NCBI GenBank assembly: GCA_932294295.1
Contig: OW028584.1
Span: 33,737,969 to 33,801,968 of the forward strand
DNA from: Alitta virens
Lineage: Eukaryota; Annelida; Polychaeta; Phyllodocida; Nereididae
Direction: 5' to 3'
DNA: 64,000 nt
Position 1 is the stretch's first letter, and every line of letters begins with the position of its first letter. Below the pieces are notes generated by a model. The model ran no database searches, was not told the origin of the DNA, and saw only the letters and a program-made list of their open reading frames with translations. This document shows positions 43,695-51,337 of this stretch, piece after piece. Made by a program: the position numbers and the translations under genes.

Positions 43695-44829
43695 ATGGCA
43701 GGAATAGTTACACTCATCACCTTTCTTGCTATATGTTTCATAATAAGTGCAGCCAAAGGAGAATACTCCTTTTCCTGTGGAGAGAGCCAGGAAATGTTCG
43801 ATTTGTGCTCATGTGTGTATCTTAGCAATGGGAACGTCACCACCACGTGCGACAAGTCTCCCTTCCTTGTGAAGGTCCCCAGTTTTCCTGCAAAGCTCGC
43901 AGTGTTAATTGGAAGAATCGATATGACTGGGACTGAGTTCTGTAATGTGCAGGAAACAACACCCAGTCCACCAGTTGTCTGCACAATAACACCAGGTGTG
44001 TCTTTTTTATGTACTTGTGCTTTTATTTTTAGTATTCTTGAACACACCAGATGCAATGTCACTCATATGTATTATTAATACTTAAGTGTTTTATTTTTAG
44101 TAATCTTGACCACCCCAGATGCACTGTCTCTCTCAACCGACAGAAGCAGAAGCGCTAACCCACCGAAAGATGATTATACAACAACTGCACAGAGTGAAGT
44201 CTTCCAAAAATTAAGCACCCGCACAGTCATGCGCCACAGTTCTGAAGCAAGCAGGGCACGTGACACCACAACAACAACACTACTAGCCAAGTTGACGAAA
44301 GCTTTAACCACTCAGCGAACACTGCGCACGAAGCAGCAGCAGCAAGACACTGTCTCACCAACACGTCTCACTCTGTATACAACAGGAAATTCTCTGACCC
44401 CGCCAAATTCCCCCGAGGCTGTCAGGCTGTCTGCTGGAAAGGGGACTTCACGCTGGCCATTCGAGTTCAGCTTTGATATATCACTGGACACTTGCTGTCT
44501 GATGTTCCTTGTGGTCTACATCTGTGCAAAGGTGAATATATGTAGTGCATTTATTATGATAAAAATGAATGTGTTATGTGATCACTGAGACAAAGTTTTT
44601 TGTCATGTGGCTTTTTTTTTTTGTACATTTGTAGGCAGGCTGCTCCCTTGCAAGGTACTTGATGGACAGAGTGAGGAGGAGGAGGAACAAGTTGACCATA
44701 GAAGAGGAAGCATCTAACCCCGTGTATAACCCCGGCAGCTGTACTAACCGATATTCACGATTTACGGAGTCGGCATTCAACGATGATTCTACATCCAGAG
44801 ACACTGAACTTACTACTTTTGCTTTTTAA
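43695..44829 (+). CDS. three-exon type I membrane glycoprotein encoded by the Polinton-type element
   Basis: Exons 43695-43995, 44101-44531, 44635-44829 join in frame with canonical GT-AG sites, giving about 308 aa. Residues 1-22 form a signal peptide (IVTLITFLAICFII core). The ectodomain (23-100) has six cysteines (28, 38, 40, 52, 83, 96), an N-glycosylation site NVT at 47 and a CSC...VPSFPAKLAVL pattern resembling an LRR N-terminal cap (inference). Residues 101-215 are a Thr/Ser/Gln-rich, mucin-like stalk. The membrane helix is about 228-247 (CCLMFLVVYICA). The tail begins with a basic RVRRRRNK stop-transfer and contains NPVY at 272-275, an NPxY-type endocytic/adaptor motif. Family unrecognised. 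It might serve in attachment or cell-surface signalling, or be captured from the host. Confidence 0.7.
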
Positions 44830-45048
44830 TATCGCAGTTTGTTATATTATATATCTTTTTCTTTTTCGTGTAAATCTAACACACCATTACAGCTTTTAAG
44901 ATCACAGTTTGTTATATTGTATATATACTTTTTTTTTGTGTAAATCTAACATACCATTACATTGTATTTGTGCTATATATATATATATAAATGTTTTTTT
45001 TTGTTTGTTTTGTTGTAAATCTAACATGACATGGCATTGTATTTTGTG

Positions 45049-45092
<44 letters not shown>

Positions 45093-45097
45093 GGTTT

Positions 45098-45120
45098 AAT
45101 AAAAGCAGTTATTGAATAAA
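45098..45120 (+). terminator. poly(A) signals after the membrane-protein gene
   Basis: Two AATAAA hexamers (45098-45103, 45115-45120) follow an AT-dinucleotide microsatellite (about 45050-45088). They could end the PolB-side transcripts. Confidence 0.5.
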
Positions 45121-45736
45121 AACCATACATGGTCTTGTACACACTGAACACACATGTTGTTCATAATGTCAAAAAAAAAGAGAGAGCGACAAAAAAAAAA
45201 AAGAAAAATGTTACCATCTCAGCCAGTTAAGTTCAATGATGTGGAATTTAAGAGTACACAGTACAACGTAGCTGTAGATTTCAAAGACCACGTAACTATA
45301 CAAGGAACGTGGAAGAATGGTCGCATCCTATGTGTATTAATGTTTTGAAAATCTTTTATAATCACTGCATTCTCTGAATCTGCTTTGTGGTTCGCAATGG
45401 ACAGAAACTGTACTTAACACACAAGATGCCTGGTTATAGATGGCGCTGGCTACTCCAGTCCACCAGTTGTAGCAGAATCATATCAGAACATATATTAGTG
45501 ATTATTTTCTGGAATGAAATTCACAGATATCAGCAGGTGAGTACCTTTTTGTGTTTTTTTGTGGCAATTTTTAAATACAAACGCATGCTAGTATTTAGAT
45601 ATTAAATAAAGAAAAAGAAAACTGAAAAAAAAGACAGTTTCACAGGGGTATAAAAATACCCAGCAGACCATAATGTGGCTTTTTAATTGTACAAAAAAAA
45701 GAACAGCTAGCACAACAAAAGAAATCTGCTCTGTTC
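45121..45736. other. region with short Lys-rich frames, no supported gene
   Basis: Small plus-strand frames (about 45169-45348, KKKRERQKKKRKM...; 45387-45534, ending at a GTGAGT donor) might be exons of an unseen gene. None has a recognised motif. Confidence 0.3.
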
Positions 45737-46003
45737 CTAGACAGAGGTGGAAGCAGCTGAACTCATGGACTCTGTGTCATCATCAGCCTTAGCGTCAGGA
45801 TGAGCAGGAGGAGGAGGAGACTTGAGGCCTACACCCACGCCTACAGATGTTGGGGTGGTTGCGCACTTGCCTCTTCCCGTTGGAGGAGGAGGATGAGGAG
45901 ACCTGCTGCCTGTCCCCCTGCCTATGGATGTGGGGGTGGTCCAACGCCTACCTAAACCTCTTCCCCGGGGCGTCCTAACGCTGTGTGCCGCAGGGTTGAT
46001 GAG
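45737..46003 (-). CDS. last exon of a basic Gly/Pro/Arg-rich protein
   Basis: Minus-strand exon opened by an acceptor TTCTTATTTAAGGCAG (46004-46019) and closed by TAG at 45737. It codes for about 88 residues in two related halves: RTPRGRGLGRRWTTPTSIGRG then SPHPPPPTGRG and TTPTSVGVGVGLKSPPPPA, ending DDDTESMSSAASTSV. The RG-rich composition suggests nucleic-acid binding. The upstream exon was not found; the tandem-PC4 gene lies upstream on the same strand but appears to end on its own stop. Confidence 0.45.
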   Translation of the reverse strand, partial: LINPAAHSVRTPRGRGLGRRWTTPTSIGRGTGSRSPHPPPPTGRGKCATTPTSVGVGVGLKSPPPPAHPDAKADDDTESMSSAASTSV

Positions 46004-46495
46004 CTGCCTTAAATAAGAACAGCCATCATAGCATATATGTAATGATGAACCGCTAAGACAGCCAATGTAAAGATGAGATGCTAAGTCTTAGAGGACTACA
46101 TATTTTTCCTACCACTATAACACTAGGTATGAAAATAACAGCTAACACCCAGCGGTTTACCAGAAAAAAAGACGTCCTATGTAATGATGAGATGCTAAGG
46201 CTTTGACGAAAAACGTAGTCGAATTAACACGTAAACAAACAATTATGACTAAAACAGTAGACGCTCGTAATGATGAGCTGCCTTAAATAAGGACAGCCAT
46301 CACAGCATATATGTAACGATGAGCCGCTAAGACTACCAATGTAAAGATGAGATGCTAAGTCTTGGAGGACTACATATTTTGTCTTACTACTATAACACTA
46401 GGTATGAAAATTACAGCTAACAGCCAGCATGTACTTAATGCTAAGCAGAAAAGGAAGAAAAAAGACAGCCTATGTAATGATGAGATGCTAAGGCA
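45996..46495. repeat. duplicated block (about 275-bp offset) with eight GATGAG-type motifs
   Basis: 45996-46195 recurs at about 46270-46490, sharing GATGAGCTGCCTTAAATAAG, TATATGTAA, GATGAGATGCTAAGTCTT and ACTATAACACTAGGTATG. The duplication includes the splice acceptor of the basic exon. GATGAG(A/C)TGCTAAG-like motifs occur eight times. Confidence 0.8.
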
Positions 46496-46783
46496 CAGGC
46501 GGACGATGTATTTTGTTGTCCTATACCTATACAGCATCATTCAATGTCACCCTTAAAAAAAACCAAAAAAAAATAAAGTGACAACATGTCAACAAAGTAT
46601 AAACAATCCAAATGTTTTTCAAGTATTACAGTCCGTTATTTTTCACATTCCATTACAAAATATTGTTCTTCTTGTTGAAACAAAAACTATTGTTTTTCAC
46701 TAGTTTAGCTCTAGAGTGGCTGGCGAGACGGTCGCAAACCTCACACCACCCCTGGTGCACTAAGGGGGGTGAGATTAGCTTCT

Positions 46784-48192
46784 TCACTCCTTTCGGAGTT
46801 TCTTGGCGCCCTTGCTGACCGTCGATATGCTGGGCACTTTTGAGGTCTTCTTCGAAGAAGGGTGGCCCCCTTCCCGTTCTTCTTCTTCTTCTTCCCCTTC
46901 TGTTGCGTCCTCATCAGAGGACTCAATGGTGAGCGCAGTCGCTGGTCTCTTGCGCCCGGAAGAAGAACTTTTGGAAGGGGTGCTAAGCTTCTTCGATCCT
47001 GCATAATCGTCCACAACCATTTCATCTTCATGTGATTTTTTCGTCGCCCCATCTTTTACGTTGTTATTAGGGTGAGGTGTACAATGAGTACACTTCATCA
47101 TGGCCATTTCGTTCAAATGACTCTGAGAACATTCCTTTAATACCTCTAACCCCACCCATTTCTTCTCCAGAGCAGGAATATGGGAAATTAGTTTGCTGAA
47201 TTCTGTACTTGACATGTTTATGCCCTTCCTGGTGGGGTGTAGAGACTTCAACAGATTGTTCGTAAAGAAGTGATGGCGCAGATCTACGCTTGCGTACTGT
47301 TTCTTGGCAACGGCAAACACATTCTTGCCAATGTGTACTTTAAGCTCGGCAGGCACAAAGTCAGCTCCATCATCTTTTGTTATGTCATCTCCCGGGGTGT
47401 CATCAACAGGGACATCATCGTCTTCAATGCTGTTCTCATTGTCCATGGGGTCATCAGTTTGACATATGTCATCATCGCTCTCATAGGATTTACCCTGTCA
47501 CAAATAAAAAAATAAAAATTTTAATATATCTTTTAAATGTTTAACATAACACAGAAAAAAAAAACAGCTGTGCATCTGTCTGTCCAGCCATTCGTCACTC
47601 TATGTCTGCATATGTCTACATATGTCTGCATATGTCTGTATGTATGCATGCATATGTCCAGCTGTGTGTATGTATGTATGTATGTATGTATGTATGTATG
47701 TATGTGTGTATACATGTATGTATGTCTGTATGTGGGTATGACATGAGAGTCTGTCTTTACATACATACATACATATATACATACATATAAACATGCATTC
47801 ATACCTATATACATATATCTATACATACAAACATACATAAATACATACAAGCATGCATACATTCAAAACATAGAGTGTAAGGCTTGCAAAATAGTGTTAT
47901 ATTTTAACATGGTATGTAATAACACACTGATGGCAGCGTGTATTTGCAAAAGACAATTGTGTGTCATACTTTGTGACACCTCGTGTATACAAAACAAACA
48001 AACATTATAAAAAATAATACTTACTCTTTTAATGACTTTCATCAGTTCTTTGGTTGATGAAATTAAGTCTCTCGTTTGCTGTTTATCCAGAGTTACGCCA
48101 CGTTTAGTGGGTATCAAGACAAACTCTTCTTCTTCAAGAGCATAATTGCGCAGATGTAAACTTAATTTTCCCAGATATCTCTGCAGCACCAT
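46784..48192 (-). CDS. two-exon protein with two PC4-like single-strand-DNA-binding domains
   Basis: Exon 1 48025-48192 and exon 2 46784-47494 (minus strand, GTAAGT donor, TGTGACAG acceptor, phase 0) give about 292 aa. Domain 1 (about 5-55): RYLGKLSLHLRNYA, VLIPTKRGVTLDKQQTRDLI. Domain 2 (about 105-165): VHIGKNVFAVAKKQYASVDL, PTRKGINMSSTEFSKLI. Both show the PC4/SUB1 pattern (GK-x-hydrophobic strands, then TxKGIxLxxxxxxxL). An acidic linker separates them. The tail has GRKRPATALTIESSDED and a Glu run, as in regulated nuclear proteins. PC4-fold proteins bind ssDNA and act in transcription and replication, a sensible partner for protein-primed PolB. The intron is full of TATG microsatellites. 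Confidence 0.72.
47600..47855. repeat. TATG/ATAC microsatellites in inverted order within the PC4-gene intron
   Basis: TATG-type repeats dominate about 47600-47730 and CATA/ATAC-type repeats about 47757-47855, so the intron RNA could fold on itself. Confidence 0.85.
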
Positions 48193-48277
48193 GAATTTCC
48201 TGTGGCCTATCTCTCTAAACTAGAGAAACTGCCCGCATACTAGAGTGCCAGTTGAGTTGTAGTGCTGCTTCATTTTC

Positions 48278-48466
48278 TTATGTTGCACTTTGTTCATTTG
48301 GTTTGTAATCCACCAGTTTAAACATTTGCATTTCACCATCTTCATATGAGCTTAATGTCAAGTATGAGGGCCAGTTGATATAACCCTCTTCTTTGAGCTG
48401 TGCCAAAGTGGTGGGTCCATCAACTGTACCTGTTATGACGGCAGCATATTTCATCAATATATCCAT
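48278..48466 (-). CDS. small unrecognised 62-aa ORF
   Basis: An ATG-started minus-strand frame (MDILMKYAAVITGTVDGPTT...) sits 85 bp upstream of the PC4-gene start, within the same gene block. The sequence (LKEEGYINWPSYLTLSSYED, then MFKLVDYKP) looks protein-like rather than random, and it could be a small domain whose spliced partner I did not find. No family recognised. Confidence 0.4.
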   Translation of the reverse strand: MDILMKYAAVITGTVDGPTTLAQLKEEGYINWPSYLTLSSYEDGEMQMFKLVDYKPNEQSAT

Positions 48467-48760
48467 GTTAACAGGTCTGCGTTTGTAGAACGATTAAATA
48501 AAAGTTGTAATACCAGACAAAGGCAAAAGCTGTTATATAAAAGGCGCCCAAAATACAGACAAAGCTTCTGATTGGTCCGTTCATAGTTCATCACAAAACT
48601 CCTGTGATTGGTTGATTTGTAAGATTGCGCACCTAATAGCAATGTTAGCATGTACAAACATGTCCTCCACAATTGTTTTACCTTATAGAAATAGTGTACT
48701 GACGAACAAGCATATTGCTCTGTTTTGTTCACATTATGAATGCCTCCTTAAATTTCACAG

Positions 48761-49490
48761 TTAATTACAATAGATGTGTAGACACCATTGAGGGTGACTA
48801 CAGTGGACTTCAGACAGATAATATTCTGCAAATTCATAGACACAGTCAACCATATCCAGATGTATCTGACTGCTGGCCCTGTATAGGATGAGGTGTTCTT
48901 CATCTCCACATTTTGCTTTCTTGTACAGCTCCTATTTGAGCCATGGTTTGATTCGGTCATTAGAATCAATCTCTCGGGAGCCTTGAGATCCATCATCAGA
49001 ATCTGTATCTTCCGAATCTGTGGAACACTCATCATCGGACTGTGCAGCTGCTATACCATCATATACAAATGGCATTAAATTTCCTGTAACTGGTGGTTGG
49101 CAAAGAAATCTGACTCTATGTTCTACTTCTTTGTAGACATTACCAGTGTTGGTAAATTTTTTAAAATTCACCTTGCATGCTGCTAATGACGTGAACTGCG
49201 GAATGTTGTTGTGTAAGATAAAGTCATGCATCTCTCCATTTTGACATTCCTGGTGGGTGGGTGAGTGATTATGGCTTTACGTCCTGTATTTCTGCACCAG
49301 TTGGGCTAATTAGGACAGGCAGAGACCATGGCAATGAGACGAATGATGAAACAGCCATCCAACTTAGGCTCGACCGGGAATCGAACCCGGGACCCAGCGG
49401 TTGGAAGCCCAGAGCGCTACCTCTGAGCTAGGCCCCCACCCTTTGACATTCCTGGTGCCCCATAAGTATCCAACAGTATAATAATGCCAT
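48761..49490 (-). pseudogene. unrecognised Polinton-element ORF broken by a SINE and a TAG
   Basis: A plausible start at 49490, then a SINE (49256-49442). After it the frame continues through MHDFILHNNIPQFTSLAACK, RFLCQPPVTGNLMPFVYDGI and an acidic DDECSTDSEDTDSDDG run. An in-frame TAG at 48932-48934 is followed in the same frame by KKAKCGDEEHLILYRA and DMVDCVYEFAEYYLSEV to TAA at 48761. The acidic linker and the folded-looking flanks argue for a real former gene. I do not recognise the family. The sequence just upstream is also open in another frame (DNVFAVYNTYSRILSK), so the true 5' structure is unclear. Confidence 0.45.
49256..49442 (-). mobile_element. full-length-looking tRNA-derived SINE in the Polinton-type element
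   Basis: Bounded by 15-bp duplications TTGACATTCCTGGTG (49241-49255, 49443-49457). Minus-strand head GGGTGGGGGCCTAGCTCAGA with boxes A and B, GGGT-type tail. One of the best-preserved copies of the family. Confidence 0.93.
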
Positions 49491-49832
49491 AGTATTGCCT
49501 TGTTTTAGACAGAATCCGTGAGTAGGTGTTGTACACAGCAAAGACGTTGTCAGACTGTTAGGAAACTCTCTCCTACTGGTGAAAGTCACTGAAAATACTA
49601 CTGATAATATAAGACACTACTTCCTGTCACCTACTTCCTAGATAGCCATTAGTGACAGCACCTATTCGTAATACTTTATTGAGCGTATTTAGTGCAATTA
49701 TTGTGCCATGATAGTGTAATAGTTTAATTACTGTAATTAGTGTTATAAGTGTTATAAGTGTACTTAGTTTAATTAGTGTATATATAAGTGTTAGAATATT
49801 CACAGGGATTTACTACCACCCTAAACGGTTGG

Positions 49833-49932
49833 TGGCACCACCTACTTGGTAGTTGTATATCCAGGTGCTTTTACTGCCCTCTGGTGTATATTTTAGTACT
49901 ATAAATTGCGGTATCCTACTGTTCTTACTACT
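49833..49932 (-). repeat. right terminal inverted repeat of the Polinton-type element
   Basis: Inverse complement of 37777-37876, ending ...GTTCTTACTACT directly before the TACAGG duplication. Confidence 0.95.
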
Positions 49933-50135
49933 TACAGGGCCACTGTGACACCACACAGATTGCTGGTCACAGTTTTAGATGTGGTGGGGCCTGCTGGGCC
50001 TACAATTCAGGGGTGCCCATTGACACCATTCGTCAACTTGGTGACTGGAAGCGTAATGCCTACATGGCATATACTCTGTGTGACACTTCTCTCTATGACG
50101 CCTTCAAGATGATGTCCCTTCAACTCCCTAAATAA

Positions 50136-50344
50136 TTTTACTCACTACCCCTACCTTGGAGAATTGGAGAACTTTAAGTCTTAAACTTATTATGCATTCT
50201 TATTTTGTTAATGTATTATTATGTGCATTATCTGATTACTAGCATTATCAATAATTTTCTATTGCATTGTATTGTGGCGCGCACGCAAATATTTGTGTAG
50301 TTGTTTATTTAGTTAATAAACTTTTTCGGCCCCTTATATGCGTT
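50136..50344 (+). other. 3' non-coding end of the DIRS-like element
   Basis: Follows the recombinase stop and contains GCGCGCACGCAAATATTTG (about 50278), related to the repeats at 29308 and 30298. Ends where BEL/Pao coding resumes. Confidence 0.55.
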
Positions 50345-51283
50345 TCTTTAACAGCATTATTTGTTGAAACATGCTGGGGTGAATTTGATGGTGTCTAGCT
50401 TACGGAACCAATATTGGATGATTGGTTTTAGGCGTATTGCCAAGAACTTGAAGAGTAGATGTTTACATTGTCGTAGGATTGATAGTAGGCCTTGTGAACA
50501 GCCAATGGCTCCTTTGCCGGCAGAACGTGTAAAACAGGCTGCTCCATTTTCAATCATAGGTGTTGACCATGCAGGCCCATTGTTTTGTGCGGATGATTCT
50601 GGGCATAAGTACTACATTTTGTTAATTTCTTGTGCTGTTGTCAGGGCCTTGCATTTAGAATTAGTTCCATCACTGAATATTCAGGATTGTATGAGTATGG
50701 TCTTAGGAGATTTATTGCTAGGAGAGGTTTGCCTTCTATAATCTTTTCTGATAATGCAAAGACATTCCTCCCAGCAAAGGATTTGTTGCAACAAAGGTAT
50801 GGGCACTTAGCTCCAGATTGGAAGTTTAATGCCGCAAGATCCCCATGGTGGGGAGGGTTCTGGGAACGGCTTGTGAGACCTGTAAAGTCGGCTCTCAAGA
50901 AATCAATAGGATTGAAGAGTCTTACTCGTCGTGCTTTAGAATGGGTGGGTGATTAGGGCTTTACGTCCTGTATTTCTGCACCAGTTGGGCTAATTAGGAC
51001 AGGCAGAGACCATGGCAATGAGACAAAGGATGAAACAGCCATACAACTTAGGCTCGACCGGGAATCAAACACGGGACTCAGCGGTTGGAAGCCCAGAGTG
51101 CTACCTCTGAGCTAGGCCCCCGCCCTTCGTGCTTTAGAAACTTGTTTGGTAGAGGTTGAAGCGTGTATCAACTCTAGACCTCTTACATTTGTAGGAGATA
51201 CCTTAGATGATAGGAAGCCTCTGATCCCAGCACAGTTTCTTATTGGTCGTGGCGGATTCTATGATTTTGTAGACAAATAAATT
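50345..51283 (+). pseudogene. BEL/Pao integrase, right part, split by a SINE
   Basis: KHAGVNLMVSSLRNQYWMIG and CLHCRR complete the HHCC zinc region. FSIIGVDHAGPLFC begins the catalytic core. A frame change near 50640-50700 leads to ISSITEYSGLYEYGLRRFIA. DNAKTFLPAKDLL and FNAARSPWWGGFWERLVRPV are diagnostic BEL/Pao integrase segments. After the SINE come CLVEVEACINSRPLTFVGDT and FLIGRGG, ending at TAA near 51280. It continues the protein cut off at 34122. Confidence 0.88.
50942..51126 (-). mobile_element. tRNA-derived SINE in BEL/Pao integrase
   Basis: Flanked by 13-bp duplications TCGTGCTTTAGAA (50929-50941, 51127-51139). GGGT-type tail, body and tRNA-like head with a slightly mutated box B. 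Confidence 0.92.
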
Positions 51284-51296
51284 TCAATTGGATGTT

Positions 51297-51337
51297 GCCC
51301 CCTAGAGAAGCTAAAATAAACTCTGTCTCTAGGGGGC
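51297..51337. repeat. 12-bp inverted repeat at the satellite border
   Basis: GCCCCCTAGAGA and TCTCTAGGGGGC are separated by 17 bp, directly between the BEL/Pao end and the first satellite monomer. Confidence 0.9.

Larger units (their letters stand above)
37777..49932 (+). mobile_element. 12,156-bp Polinton-type self-synthesising element
   Basis: Perfect 6-bp target duplications TACAGG (37771-37776, 49933-49938) and about 100-bp inverted terminal repeats beginning AGTAGTAAGAACAGTAGG, i.e. AG...CT ends. All are hallmarks of Polinton/Maverick integration by a retroviral-type integrase. Contents: plus-strand protein-primed PolB and a spliced membrane glycoprotein; minus-strand tandem-PC4 protein, basic Gly/Pro/Arg-rich exon and an unrecognised ORF. 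No integrase, capsid, packaging ATPase or maturation protease was recognised, so it may depend on a relative or be internally deleted. It is shorter than the usual 15-20 kb. Confidence 0.9.
36990..50135 (+). pseudogene. DIRS tyrosine recombinase, split 37770/49939 by the Polinton-type insertion
   Basis: N-terminal part 36990-37770: SRDDLLQEVGFYRSLCW, NTKQAYAVHRRAYIQFC (core-binding helices), LYAAYLARRL, then the first catalytic arginine box GLLPRSNVLPAS. An in-frame TAA occurs at 37648-37650. Coding continues to KCHLQ at the target site. C-terminal part 49939-50135: QIAGHSFRCGGACWAYNSG (HxxR box) and GDWKRNAYMAYTLCD with the catalytic tyrosine, ending QLPK-stop. The two halves abut precisely once the insert and one TACAGG copy are ignored, which dates the Polinton-type insertion after the DIRS insertion. 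Confidence 0.88.
34123..50355 (+). mobile_element. DIRS-like tyrosine-recombinase retrotransposon, split by a Polinton-type element
   Basis: Order gag-like ORF, reverse transcriptase-RNase H, tyrosine recombinase. It lies exactly inside a BEL/Pao integrase (VHF at 34120 resumes as KHAGVNL at about 50361). Borders are approximate, inferred from where BEL/Pao coding stops and resumes. Near the ends, GAAACCATATG (left) and the inverse of GCATATAAGG-type sequence (right) hint at inverted termini. No target duplication is expected for this class. No methyltransferase-like domain was seen between RNase H and recombinase. Without the 12,156-bp insert it would be about 4.1 kb. Confidence 0.82.

Noticed and set aside
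44909..45115. Ile/Tyr-rich small protein
   Set aside because: Reads through an AT-dinucleotide repeat in a 3' region with poly(A) signals.
47533..47862. Cys/Tyr/Val- or His/Thr-rich frames around 47.6 kb on both strands
   Set aside because: Translation of TATG/ATAC microsatellites inside an intron.
49380..49442. Functional tRNA gene
   Set aside because: The tRNA-like segment is the head of a SINE with target duplications and identical copies elsewhere; its anticodon stem pairs poorly.
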